Virus record (IMG/VR): IMGVR_UViG_3300021963_005763
Coordinates: 1-64,000 of that record
Strand: one strand, 5' to 3'
DNA length: 64,000 nucleotides
DNA from: a virus
Numbering within the stretch: the first letter of the stretch is position 1; each line of letters begins with the position of its first letter. The notes below the pieces were generated by a model that was given only the letters and a program-made list of their open reading frames with translations, ran no database searches and was not told where the DNA came from. Positions 36,900-46,004 of the stretch are shown one piece after another. The translations under genes and the position numbers were made by a program.

Positions 36900-39227
36900 T
36901 TATTGACTACCTCCGCCTGTTCTAATTGGATTTCCACTACTGTCAACTACTACACCGCTTTGTCCAGATGATAGAATTCCCCCGCTTAGTTGAGCATAAA
37001 AACATTCGTAGAATCCTTTCTTCTTGGCCTTAATATCGGGTGTATTGAATCCCACTGCCTTACAGGCTGCTTCAAAGTATCCTGCGCTATTTTGATCTGC
37101 CCTACATCTGTCTAAAAGATACTTAACACTGACTTCTGCAGCAATAGTAGGGTCATTGAGCAGTTTAGGATTATTAATTAGATCTTGCCCAACCATACCG
37201 CCGTACTTAGCATAGTTTGACCTTCCAGTTAATTGGATATATCCTCTACCAATAAATTTTGCCCCATCGCCTGATTGAGTATTGCCTAAACCCCTGCCTT
37301 TAGCAGTATCAGATCCATATAGGAACTCCGGTAGGCTATTATTAGGATTACCTGCGTATCTCTGTGCTAAAGTCTGGTCACCTTTGAACACACTAGGAAA
37401 TACCTGTAATAATCTAGCAGAACTATAGTTGAAATTTTCTTCTACTAATTTCCATCCACATTCACCACCGGCTATACCTAAAAGCGCAGCAACAGCATAC
37501 GGGCTTGTGAGTCCATATTTCTTACAGGCTGCTTTGAGAGCAGCGATACCTGCTTGAGCAGCCGGAGAATTAATTTGTTTAGCATATTCTGGGCTACAGG
37601 TACCTGGAGGTATCTGTGATTCATTCGCTGATTTTTGTCCTTCCCCTGCGGCTCCCCCTGCAGGAGTGTTAGTATTCGGTGGTACTCCGCTACTAGATCT
37701 ATCTGTTAAACTTACATCAGTAGCAGCTGGACTAAATTTTTCAGGATTAATATTTTCATGTTGATCCCATGGCTCGTGAGTAGGTACACGCTGCATGATA
37801 CTGACTATAGAATTAGGATCCTTATAGAATTTTCTATCTTCCCAACCAATCTCTTTTCTTCTATTAGGCAGGTTATAAAGAGGTAAATCAGGAGGCACAT
37901 CAGCTTTTGAAGCCATAGTCGGTGCCGCAGCAGATGGTCCATTAAGATCAATTCTGCTGCCACTGAGTAGTATTTCTCCGTTGGCTCCGAGGTTGATTCC
38001 TGCGCCACTACCTATGCTAACATGACTTTCTCCGGAAAGATCTATTCCATCATTACCTGAAGCTATAAAACTCTTATTTGATAAAAATTCTATAGAACCT
38101 TCCGCCGAAAATTTTACTGCGTCACTGACATTAAAATCTAACTGTTTTCTTATAGCAATTTTACTATGATCATCCACAGTAAGATAAAGATATCCAGAAA
38201 TATTTGCCTCCATATTGCCCACCGAACGCATATTAATATTTCTTCCTGCTTCTATATTAATATCTCTATCTGCTCTAAAATTGAAATCATTTTCGCTATG
38301 AATACTAACAGAATCTTTTGTATAGATATCTAACTTTCCATGACTGGTCATTTCTATCCAGGCAGTACCCTTGCTATTACCTATGTATATTAGATCACTG
38401 CTATTATGTAGAAGAATTTGATGACCTGTTCTCGTTCTAATTCTTACTAATTCATTCAATCCTGTTTTATCGCCATCATCCATGACAAAACTACTACCGC
38501 CTAATCTACTAACAAATGCTTCTACACCTTCCCTCTTTATAGACTTGTATCCTATCTTGGCCTTTTTAGCACCAGCACTAGTATCAATAGGACCAGGAGT
38601 ACTAATACCAAACACAGAACTAGGTACTTCTCGTCTAGCTCCACTGCTGGTAATTCCTCTAATATTATCTGCTAATAGTCCCTGATCTAACAGTCTATCT
38701 GCGAAAGGATGGACAGGTTTAGGTTTACCATCTGTACTTGTACCTTCTTTAAGACTGCTTTTATGTCTTTCTGCTACAGGTAATACATTGACCTGATACC
38801 TTCTAGCCTGTTCTGCTGTCATTAATACTTCATCGCTAGCAGCTATCCCAGGTACCATATGATTTTGAAAGGGCGACTGAACACAACCAAACCAATAACA
38901 TTGGTTAGGGTCTCCACCTATAAAAATGACCATTACAGTGGCACCTACGTCAGGAGGTACCATCCAAAATCCGTAACTTTTTTGTACATCATTAAAATCA
39001 GATGGATTGTTTCCTTCAAATCTTTCAGATGTAAATCCCATAAAAGGACTACAATAATTAGCTACATAAGTTTCACTTTGAAATTCTATATCACTAGGAA
39101 TGGTTTTTATTAAGGCTATTTCTAGCCTACCCATATACATAGGATCTAAATGATTAGTAACTTCAGCCAAGAATGGACCTGGCGATGGTGGTGGACTTCG
39201 TCTTCTCGATTCAAAATTAGCAGTCAT
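36900..39227 (-). CDS. 5: Baseplate hub/spike gp5-like protein with C-terminal GH19 lysin domain
   Basis: A 775-residue protein in three parts. The N-terminal ~170 residues form a gp5/VgrG-type OB-fold domain (FLAEVTNHLDPMYMGRLEI, YGFWMVPPDVGATVMV, NQCYWFGCVQ). Residues about 260-440 are short repeated strands (IYTKDSVSIHSENDF, NINIEAGRNINMRS) of a trimeric beta-helix spike. The C-terminal ~200 residues resemble GH19 chitinase/endolysin domains, with a Glu in IAGGECGW near 589, ENFNYSSARLL, and GRGYIQLTGRSNYAKYG. In T4 gp5 a GH24 lysozyme sits between the OB fold and the helix; here the muralytic domain is of another family and placed at the end. It would locally digest cell wall during tail penetration. 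Confidence 0.85.
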   Translation of the reverse strand: MTANFESRRRSPPPSPGPFLAEVTNHLDPMYMGRLEIALIKTIPSDIEFQSETYVANYCSPFMGFTSERFEGNNPSDFNDVQKSYGFWMVPPDVGATVMVIFIGGDPNQCYWFGCVQSPFQNHMVPGIAASDEVLMTAEQARRYQVNVLPVAERHKSSLKEGTSTDGKPKPVHPFADRLLDQGLLADNIRGITSSGARREVPSSVFGISTPGPIDTSAGAKKAKIGYKSIKREGVEAFVSRLGGSSFVMDDGDKTGLNELVRIRTRTGHQILLHNSSDLIYIGNSKGTAWIEMTSHGKLDIYTKDSVSIHSENDFNFRADRDINIEAGRNINMRSVGNMEANISGYLYLTVDDHSKIAIRKQLDFNVSDAVKFSAEGSIEFLSNKSFIASGNDGIDLSGESHVSIGSGAGINLGANGEILLSGSRIDLNGPSAAAPTMASKADVPPDLPLYNLPNRRKEIGWEDRKFYKDPNSIVSIMQRVPTHEPWDQHENINPEKFSPAATDVSLTDRSSSGVPPNTNTPAGGAAGEGQKSANESQIPPGTCSPEYAKQINSPAAQAGIAALKAACKKYGLTSPYAVAALLGIAGGECGWKLVEENFNYSSARLLQVFPSVFKGDQTLAQRYAGNPNNSLPEFLYGSDTAKGRGLGNTQSGDGAKFIGRGYIQLTGRSNYAKYGGMVGQDLINNPKLLNDPTIAAEVSVKYLLDRCRADQNSAGYFEAACKAVGFNTPDIKAKKKGFYECFYAQLSGGILSSGQSGVVVDSSGNPIRTGGGSQ

Positions 39228-39230
39228 TGG

Positions 39231-42200
39231 TTAACTTTTTAATGGTGGCATGCCTAGATTTTTTCTAATAATAGGATTAGAACCAGTATAAGCAGGAGCA
39301 TTAGTATTTCCAGTCTTATTGACTAATTTATCTAGAGGACTCTTACCTAGAGCCTTACTACCGAATACTGCTAATACAGTATTTTGTAATTGTTGATTTT
39401 TTACATAAGATTTATCAGTAAGAGGATTTAATTGATCAGCAGCACTTGAAACCCTGTTAGTATAAGCATTTATGTCTGCGTCATTAGTAAATGATCTATA
39501 ATTGCTGTATGGATTAAACTCAACAGGTCCTGTATTTTCTAGTGCTGAAGCTAGATCTAGATTGCTTAGTTGACTTTGACTGATTCTACTAACATCGTTT
39601 ACGCCATAAAGGTTTGCCAATGCCCTCGGTCCGCCGCCTGCAACAACCTTATTAATATAATCTATATTAACACCAGGAGAAGGAGCAGATGTTTTAGGTT
39701 GTGTTACAGGCAAATTTTCTAAATCACTGGCAGAAATATTATCTAATCTAAGTCCGCTATCATATGCTTGAGCAAGTCCAACATCTTGTGGAACATTTTT
39801 ATAATTTGATATATCATTAGTTAATTTACTTTGAAACAAGTTTCCAAGACCAGAAACCTTACTAGAGTCTAAGCCTATTCTAGCCACAAGTGCTGACGGA
39901 TCTGCTCTTGTTCCTAAGGTAGATTTGACTGTATCACCGATATTATTAAGAATATTATTTGATTTCTTAGGACTAAGAGCTCCTATGTTATCAACGTTTA
40001 ATCTGCTTAGGTTAGATGGTATGCCTTCTATATACGAAACAGAATTAGGATCTAATTCCAAATCTTCTTTGGTAATTTTTACTGTAGCACCTTCCCCTAT
40101 TCCGCTTCCCGGATTGCTGATGAGTAGATTTTTTTCTAGACTCTCACTGACCAATGATGTAACTAAATCTTTTGACCTAGATCCGTCACTATAGGACAAA
40201 AGTGTTGCCACTGTCTGTCTAACTTTACTGGAATTTTCTAAAGATGTTTGGCTAAGTTCTGCCAGTCCTTCCTGGCTTAATCTTATATTTCTAGCCATAT
40301 CACTCGGAAGCGGCGCTCCAATTGGCAAACTATCAGATGATAGACTTCCATCCAAAGGATATTCTCCGAATGATTGATTTTTCACGGTGTCTTCATTACC
40401 ACCTAGCCCCCCTGTGGCATTGGTGAAATTAGTATCGTCACTGGGCAAACCTCTGTCATTGGGCAATCTATCACTAAAATCGCTGGCAGGTGTTTGTGCC
40501 TCAATGACTTGATCTTTAGGATTAGGAGAAGTAATCATAGCATCAGCCGGATCAGTTGGCTGTAGATTTTGATCTATAAGTTGCCCCGGAATACGAATAA
40601 GATTTAATTTCTGATAAAAGAATCCATCCTTAAAGGTATTCTTTACCGTAGTAACTTGAAAAACACCACTAAAGGGTATGCGATTACTGTCAAATATCAT
40701 CATACCATTAGAACCTATGTCAATAGGATTTCTAAAATTTATAGCTATTAAAACTTGACCAACTATATGTGCTGCTTCCCCATCAACAGTTTCTAAATGA
40801 GTTGTTAAAGCAGGATTATAATTCCCTATTCCACCTGTTACAGTAAAAAATGGATCTCCAAGAATTTCAATTTCTGCTGTAGCAAGACTTGTACTGTTAA
40901 GAACCTTTTCGTGCATTGACCTAGCTAACACACTGTAAGGATCATTTTTTGGCAGTGCTGAATTATATCCGCTTGGAGGTAGAACACTGGTAGCAGTAGG
41001 ATCTGTTCTTTTACTAGGTTGAGGTACTGTAGTGTCTGTATTCAATGTTGTAGGATTTTGTTTTACATTTGTACTATTACCAGGTCTAGCCGCAGTCTTT
41101 GTGCCTTTTTCATCTTTATTACCCATATTTTGAGGAATAGCTTCAAAATAAAGAAAATTAAAATTCAATCTAAAATTTCTAACATCTGTGTTTAAACCTG
41201 TATACAAATAATTGTATTCCCTTAACACTGACCTTTTTAACTTTTTTTCGTTAACTAAGGAACTTTCTAAATTAGGAATATTTGTATAATGAATCCTATA
41301 GGGAGTTACAACATAGGTATATGTTTGGTAAGGCTTCTTGGTTTTATCATCTATATTAGAAGAATTCTTAACCTCTGTTCTAACAATAAAATAATCAACC
41401 ATACCATCATTGTCTATTTTAAGATCTTTGATTAAATTACTAACATATTCGCTATCTCTAATAACAGCAGCAATAATTTCATGTAGACTTACATTTTCTG
41501 GAAACTGAGTAACTGTTTTTTTTGGTTCAAACTTTTTTTCATCTAAATCAGTGTCACCAGATGGAGCAACATCCTTGACTGTTTTATAATTTGTCTTTTT
41601 ATCTGTTTGGCTAGGATCTATCATCTGATAAAGGTTACTATCTGTGCCTAATTCAGACAACTTAGATTTAGCTATAGCACCTTCACTGTCATCAGTCCAT
41701 CCGTTTGCGCTAGGTTTAAGAAACTTAATTTCATAGGTATCATGAAATTGACTGCCTGCCTTTTTGGCATTTTGTTTTTCCTGATCAGTTACATTGTCCA
41801 TGAGATCTTTCAATATCTCTCGAACATTTTCTCCTGCCATTTTTACAGATTTTTTCAGTTTACCCGGTTGGCCGTAGGCAGTTTCATTGAATGGAACTGC
41901 GCTACATCTATATTTTGTACCACGTTCAGTTACTTCAACTTCTACTCCTGTAAATTTAAAAACAAAGTATCTTTCACTTTTAGGAACGAAATCCGCATCA
42001 GGAAATTGTACATCATCTTTATAACCAATAAACTGAAGTTTCAATACAAAACTCGCACTGGCATAATTAGGATACCCCGCCTTTACCGCAGATATCTGAA
42101 GTGCTTCTAAGAATCCATTTATACTGTATGGTTCAATAACTTCAAATTTAAGACTGGTAGGCTGAGTGGTACCGCCTTGCTGACTAAAGGCCATTATAGT

Positions 42201-42689
42201 ATCGATTTCTACATCGTCTATGAACATGTCAAATCTACCAGGACTATCTTTATTGAAGCCGGAAATAGCCTGTAAGTTTTCTGCTTGCTGTGCTGCTTCT
42301 TTTTTTTCTTCGTCCGTTTTGGCCTTTGATTGGTTTACCTTTACTTTTTCTTGGTCTTGAATAGTAGGATATGCTATGGCATCTCTACCTTTTCCACCAG
42401 ATCTTAAAATAACCAAATCTAGCTCACTATTTCTATAAGCAGCAGGATTATTAGCCACTGTTTTGTCTAAGGCAGCTAACACAAAATTATAGGTATATGA
42501 TCTATAACTACTCAGAATATTTTTTTTGCCGCTACTGACAAATTCAGCCTTTTGATCTGCCTCTTTTTTGTCTTTGTTGGTAGCCTTTTCAGTTTTGGCT
42601 GTCTTTCTTTCTACTTTTTGATTCGTAGATTCAGAGGGTGTAGGAACAAAAGCAGACTCATAACCGGAATATTCATATTCATTGGCCAT
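39231..42689 (-). CDS. Probable baseplate hub protein (gp27-like role)
   Basis: A 1152-residue protein between gp53 and gp5. The first ~60 residues are charged and Lys/Glu-rich. Between about 180 and 300 there is a folded domain with GYPNYASASFVLKLQFIGY and KYRCSAVPFNETAYG. Around 640-740 a segment with EILGDPFFTV, NPIDIG, FSGVFQVTTVKNTFKDGFFYQKLNLIR resembles the end of tail-hub (gpD/gp27-type) proteins. The remainder is disordered-looking. The position beside the gp5-like spike supports a hub role; related proteins of cyanophages have, as I recall, been given the name VrlC. Assignment as the gp27 counterpart is inference. Confidence 0.6.
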   Translation of the reverse strand: MANEYEYSGYESAFVPTPSESTNQKVERKTAKTEKATNKDKKEADQKAEFVSSGKKNILSSYRSYTYNFVLAALDKTVANNPAAYRNSELDLVILRSGGKGRDAIAYPTIQDQEKVKVNQSKAKTDEEKKEAAQQAENLQAISGFNKDSPGRFDMFIDDVEIDTIMAFSQQGGTTQPTSLKFEVIEPYSINGFLEALQISAVKAGYPNYASASFVLKLQFIGYKDDVQFPDADFVPKSERYFVFKFTGVEVEVTERGTKYRCSAVPFNETAYGQPGKLKKSVKMAGENVREILKDLMDNVTDQEKQNAKKAGSQFHDTYEIKFLKPSANGWTDDSEGAIAKSKLSELGTDSNLYQMIDPSQTDKKTNYKTVKDVAPSGDTDLDEKKFEPKKTVTQFPENVSLHEIIAAVIRDSEYVSNLIKDLKIDNDGMVDYFIVRTEVKNSSNIDDKTKKPYQTYTYVVTPYRIHYTNIPNLESSLVNEKKLKRSVLREYNYLYTGLNTDVRNFRLNFNFLYFEAIPQNMGNKDEKGTKTAARPGNSTNVKQNPTTLNTDTTVPQPSKRTDPTATSVLPPSGYNSALPKNDPYSVLARSMHEKVLNSTSLATAEIEILGDPFFTVTGGIGNYNPALTTHLETVDGEAAHIVGQVLIAINFRNPIDIGSNGMMIFDSNRIPFSGVFQVTTVKNTFKDGFFYQKLNLIRIPGQLIDQNLQPTDPADAMITSPNPKDQVIEAQTPASDFSDRLPNDRGLPSDDTNFTNATGGLGGNEDTVKNQSFGEYPLDGSLSSDSLPIGAPLPSDMARNIRLSQEGLAELSQTSLENSSKVRQTVATLLSYSDGSRSKDLVTSLVSESLEKNLLISNPGSGIGEGATVKITKEDLELDPNSVSYIEGIPSNLSRLNVDNIGALSPKKSNNILNNIGDTVKSTLGTRADPSALVARIGLDSSKVSGLGNLFQSKLTNDISNYKNVPQDVGLAQAYDSGLRLDNISASDLENLPVTQPKTSAPSPGVNIDYINKVVAGGGPRALANLYGVNDVSRISQSQLSNLDLASALENTGPVEFNPYSNYRSFTNDADINAYTNRVSSAADQLNPLTDKSYVKNQQLQNTVLAVFGSKALGKSPLDKLVNKTGNTNAPAYTGSNPIIRKNLGMPPLKS

Positions 42690-42696
42690 AATCTAG

Positions 42697-42996
42697 TTAC
42701 CCATTTAGCGCCTGTTTTATCACAGATAATTTTGGCAAATATATTTGTACTCCTGCCACCATATCAAAAACTGGATCCTTAATTCTATCTTTATTCCTAG
42801 CAGCAAATACCCACCAATATCCTGGATTTTTATAGAGGTCATAAGCCAATAGATCAGGTCTAAATTCGTAGGTAGCAGTTATAGTAAAAAGATGATCATC
42901 AGACTGATAGGGAATATCTCGAAAATTTAATACATCTAAGTGATCGTTGACTATGCTAGTAGTGTAATATGGACTTGTTGGATTATAGATGATCAT
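42697..42996 (-). CDS. 53: Baseplate wedge protein gp53
   Basis: A 99-residue protein, about half the length of T4 gp53 but typical of the aquatic T4-like version. Signatures are SPYYTTSIV at the start, RDIPYQSDDHLF, then RPDLLAYDLYKNPGYWWVFAARN and KDPVFDMVAGVQIYLP. In T4 gp53 is one of the last proteins added to the wedge and clamps neighbouring wedges together. It is separated by one base from the upstream tube-cap gene. Confidence 0.82.
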   Translation of the reverse strand: MIIYNPTSPYYTTSIVNDHLDVLNFRDIPYQSDDHLFTITATYEFRPDLLAYDLYKNPGYWWVFAARNKDRIKDPVFDMVAGVQIYLPKLSVIKQALNG

Positions 42997-42997
42997 T

Positions 42998-43933
42998 TTA
43001 AATGAATCCTTTTCCTCTCATAACGCCATTGAGGTAGCTATTAACACTAAACCCTTGCATTTCGTCTCTACTATACATAGTAATAACCGTTATAGCCAAT
43101 GTACTCATTGTAGGTACTGAAAAGATATTGGCAGAATCTGCCGACTTAAAGGTCATATAATCAACACTATCAGGTAATTCAATACGAAAATTAGTTATTG
43201 CTACAGGTACATTGTCTAACATTAAATCTCCGTAAGCAAACAATCTACATACAGGGGGCGGAGCGCCGCTATCTGGATCACCTGACCTTGCTCCTCCTGA
43301 TCTCATACGTGTTAAAGCTCTGACCAAGGTCTTAGTGGCAATATAAATTTTTGCGTCGTTTTCATTTTGTATTGTAAATTTTCCAGTCAATGTAATTGAG
43401 CTTAATTTACTGCGTTGATAGAAACTTATAGAAAAGTTGCTGTGCATGGGATTTAATGTACCATAATCCGCACTGGCTTCATAGGTTATACTAGGAGTGT
43501 AAGGGAATAAAATACCGCCTTGTCCAGTTAGGGCAGACGTTAAACCTGTTAGGTATTTAGGTGGTACAAGTATTCTTACCCTAAGATCCTGTCCTTGCTT
43601 ATTGCCATTAACATCAAAAAAATTAACTGTAGGATTAGGGATAGGTCTTTTTTCTGCACCAGTAGGAATCCCAGGCACTGATCTTTCTAATAATCCAACA
43701 GATTTCTCTCCGTTTATTTCTCTTTCATCATAATATTCGCCGTTGATGTCAACTATATTCGAATTTTGATATTTTTCCAATGTGCTTTGATCAGAATTTG
43801 ACTGGTTAGTGGCTAGATTGCGCTCTGCCGCCTGTAAATTTTCAACATTCTGTCTACTTTGTTGCGTAGACAATGGTTCAATTTCAGCTGTAGTTGTCTG
43901 GTTTGATGAAGCCACAGGGTTTAGAATAGCCAT
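42998..43933 (-). CDS. Tail tube initiator/cap protein, gp48- or gp54-like
   Basis: A 311-residue protein, in the size range of T4 gp48 (364) and gp54 (320). After a disordered N-terminal ~90 residues comes a domain with LFPYTPSITYEASADYG, MHSNFSISFYQRS, TGKFTIQNENDAKIY and a C-terminal VPVAITNFRIELPDSVDYM strand pair, ending with SVNSYLNGVMRGKGFI. In T4 these proteins sit on the hub and nucleate the tail tube. It is the first gene of the minus-strand baseplate block, with a TAAATAT box 30 bases before its ATG. I cannot separate gp48 from gp54 by eye. Confidence 0.65.
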   Translation of the reverse strand: MAILNPVASSNQTTTAEIEPLSTQQSRQNVENLQAAERNLATNQSNSDQSTLEKYQNSNIVDINGEYYDEREINGEKSVGLLERSVPGIPTGAEKRPIPNPTVNFFDVNGNKQGQDLRVRILVPPKYLTGLTSALTGQGGILFPYTPSITYEASADYGTLNPMHSNFSISFYQRSKLSSITLTGKFTIQNENDAKIYIATKTLVRALTRMRSGGARSGDPDSGAPPPVCRLFAYGDLMLDNVPVAITNFRIELPDSVDYMTFKSADSANIFSVPTMSTLAITVITMYSRDEMQGFSVNSYLNGVMRGKGFI

Positions 43934-43963
43934 TGAAACAGTTTCCTAAATCATTTTAATTTT

Positions 43964-43970
43964 ATATTTA
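43964..43970 (-). promoter_or_regulatory. Late-promoter-like box TAAATAT for baseplate operon
   Basis: On the minus strand GGTAAATATAAA precedes the tube-cap ATG (43933) by 30 bases. It is only three bases away from an oppositely oriented TATAAATA box, forming a divergent late promoter pair. Confidence 0.6.
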
Positions 43971-43973
43971 CCT

Positions 43974-43981
43974 TATAAATA
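43974..43981 (+). promoter_or_regulatory. T4-consensus late promoter TATAAATA
   Basis: An exact copy of the T4 late promoter octamer, 73 bases before the gp55 gene. It suggests the late sigma gene can be transcribed from its own class of promoter, a possible positive feedback. Confidence 0.6.
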
Positions 43982-44054
43982 AAGTGCCATTTTAGTACCT
44001 CTTGACCTTTTATCTCTAAGGTTATATACTCCTGGATAAGGAAGATTAATAATA

Positions 44055-44948
44055 ATGACTATAATAACAAAAAAGGTAAAATACCTTAACAATCGTGATC
44101 TATTAGAAGAAATTCATAAGAGTAAATGTAGTTTTTCATGTTTCAGTAGTAAAGAATATCAACAACACGACATAATCGTAGCAGATATAAAAAAAATCAC
44201 AATAAGAACCATAAGCGATGCTAAGAAAAACCGTGCTAAACGAATAGGTTTGAAAAATTTCGTAGAAGCTAGAAAAAACGGAGATAAAAAAATTAAATTA
44301 GCAGACCTTACTCCAGATTATAAAAAAATATTAAAGACCGATCTTGTGTTTAGAGTAATGACATTCGAACACATACCACTTACTCCGGGTCGAAAAAAAA
44401 CTACCAAGACTACTTCAGATAATCACGAAAAAGTAAATTTTCCTCCTTTCCAGCATTGGAAATTTAACGAAGAAAATGAATTGATCTGTGTGGGCAAAAG
44501 TCATTGGAAGGGCGGAATAAAGACAGGAAAATTTTCTAAAGAACACGGACGTATTACCGAAGAACTAGGCCGTATGTTTATTAAACTTTCCGAACGTTAT
44601 GCCCAACGTAGTAATTGGCGTGGCTATACCTATATCGACGAAATGCGTGGTCAGGCCATATTACAACTTAGCCAAATTGGTCTACAGTTCGATGAATCAA
44701 AATCAGAAAACCCATTTGCCTACTATACTGCTGCTGTCAATAATTCATTTACTCGTATTCTTAATATTGAAAAGAAAAATCAGAATATCAGAGATGACAT
44801 GCTGATTGAAAACGGACTAACGCCTAGCTCAACTAGACAAAATTATCAGGAATTCGCAGAAGAAATAGCACGACAGGCTAACTTATATAAAAATACAAGA
44901 ATGCCAAAAGCAGCAGAAAATATAGAAGATGAAGAGGAGGCGGCTTGA
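44055..44948 (+). CDS. 55: Late transcription sigma factor gp55 with N-terminal extension
   Basis: A 297-residue protein whose C-terminal ~130 residues match the gp55 late sigma pattern: RYAQRSNWRGYTYIDEM, ILQLSQIGLQFDES, PFAYYTAAVNNSFTRILN, IEKKNQNIRDDML. That region corresponds to the sigma region-2-like part that recognises TATAAATA-type promoters with the sliding clamp. The first ~160 residues (KYLNNRDLLEEIHKSK, KKNRAKRIGLKNF, FRVMTFEHIPLTPGRKK) are additional; T4 gp55 is about 185 residues in all. A similar N-terminal block occurs as a separate or fused element in aquatic T4-like phages. Its stop codon lies inside the -35 box of the next promoter. Confidence 0.88.
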   Translation: MTIITKKVKYLNNRDLLEEIHKSKCSFSCFSSKEYQQHDIIVADIKKITIRTISDAKKNRAKRIGLKNFVEARKNGDKKIKLADLTPDYKKILKTDLVFRVMTFEHIPLTPGRKKTTKTTSDNHEKVNFPPFQHWKFNEENELICVGKSHWKGGIKTGKFSKEHGRITEELGRMFIKLSERYAQRSNWRGYTYIDEMRGQAILQLSQIGLQFDESKSENPFAYYTAAVNNSFTRILNIEKKNQNIRDDMLIENGLTPSSTRQNYQEFAEEIARQANLYKNTRMPKAAENIEDEEEAA

Positions 44949-44973
44949 CATTTAGATCTGTAATTGCTATTAT
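44945..44973 (+). promoter_or_regulatory. Near-consensus sigma70 promoter for gp47-gp46
   Basis: TTGACA at 44945-44950, a 17-base spacer and TATTAT at 44968-44973 (5 of 6). Transcription would start near 44980 and give a very short leader containing the AGGAGAG ribosome-binding site (44981-44987) of gp47. The gp55 stop TGA (44946-44948) is inside the -35. Confidence 0.75.
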
Positions 44974-44990
44974 GCCACAGAGGAGAGTCT

Positions 44991-46004
44991 ATGGCATTGT
45001 TTAAAAAGGTAGCGTGTTTTACAGATCTACATGTTGGTGCTAAATCAAACAGCACAGTTCACCTACAGGACTGTGAAGAATTTGTAGATTGGTTTATTGA
45101 ATCGGCTAAAAGAGAAGGTTGCGAAACCGCAATCTTTCTCGGAGACTGGAGTCATAATCGTAACAGTCTAAACTTATACACATTAGATACTAGCCTGCGA
45201 CTGTTAGAAAAACTGGGTGCGGCCTTTGAACAGTTCTTTTGGTTTCCAGGCAATCACGACCTATTCTACAAAGACAAGCGTGATATTCATAGTTCAGCGT
45301 TCGGGCGTCATATACCAGGCGTTACTGTGGTTGAAACCGTAACCACTATAGATGATGTAACTTTAGTTCCATGGCTAGTAGGAGATGAATGGAAGGTTAT
45401 GAAAAATGTTAAAAGCAAATACGTGTTTGGACATTTTGAATTGCCCAAGTTTATGATGAATGCTATGGTTCAGATGCCCGACCACGGTGAACTGCGTGCT
45501 GAAGATTTTAAGGGACCAGACTATGTATTCAGCGGACATTTTCATAAACGTCAACGGAATGGATGTGTAATTTATATAGGAAACGCCTTTGCTCACAATT
45601 ATTCAGATGCTTGGGACGATGACCGAGGCATGATGACCTTAGAGTGGGAAGGGGAGCCAAAGTTTCATAACTGGGAAAATGCTCCTAAATTTAGAACCAT
45701 CAAGCTAAGTGACCTCATTGATCGCAAAGACGAAATAATGAAGTCAAAAATGTATATTAGAGTGAACTTGGACATTGATATCAGTTTTGAAGAAGCCAAC
45801 TTTATCAAAGAAGAATTTACTAAGATTTATGACATAAGAGAAATCAGTCTTATTCAAGACAAGAGTAATTTAGAAGGTTCCTACGAGGATAATCCAGATA
45901 CACAATTTGAAAGCATTGATCAAATTGTATCAGAACAATTGACCAATTTAGACAGTGGTAATTTTGACAAGAAACTATTAATGGACATTTATAATGACCT
46001 TTAA
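44991..46004 (+). CDS. 47: Recombination endonuclease subunit gp47 (Mre11/SbcD-like)
   Basis: A 337-residue metallophosphoesterase. Motifs in order: FTDLHVG (Asp12, His14), LGDWSHNRN, FPGNHDLFY, FGHFELP and SGHFHKRQ. In T4, gp47 with gp46 forms the Mre11-Rad50-type complex that resects DNA ends for recombination-dependent replication and helps degrade host DNA. The start is placed at ATG 44991, with AGGAGAG four bases upstream; an in-frame ATG-less extension to 44964 has no ribosome-binding site. It overlaps gp46 by 11 bases. Confidence 0.95.
   Translation: MALFKKVACFTDLHVGAKSNSTVHLQDCEEFVDWFIESAKREGCETAIFLGDWSHNRNSLNLYTLDTSLRLLEKLGAAFEQFFWFPGNHDLFYKDKRDIHSSAFGRHIPGVTVVETVTTIDDVTLVPWLVGDEWKVMKNVKSKYVFGHFELPKFMMNAMVQMPDHGELRAEDFKGPDYVFSGHFHKRQRNGCVIYIGNAFAHNYSDAWDDDRGMMTLEWEGEPKFHNWENAPKFRTIKLSDLIDRKDEIMKSKMYIRVNLDIDISFEEANFIKEEFTKIYDIREISLIQDKSNLEGSYEDNPDTQFESIDQIVSEQLTNLDSGNFDKKLLMDIYNDL

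Noticed and set aside
41742-42110. 122-residue plus-strand frame in the hub gene
   Set aside because: Antisense to a continuous large gene, hydrophobic low-information sequence, no promoter or ribosome-binding site.
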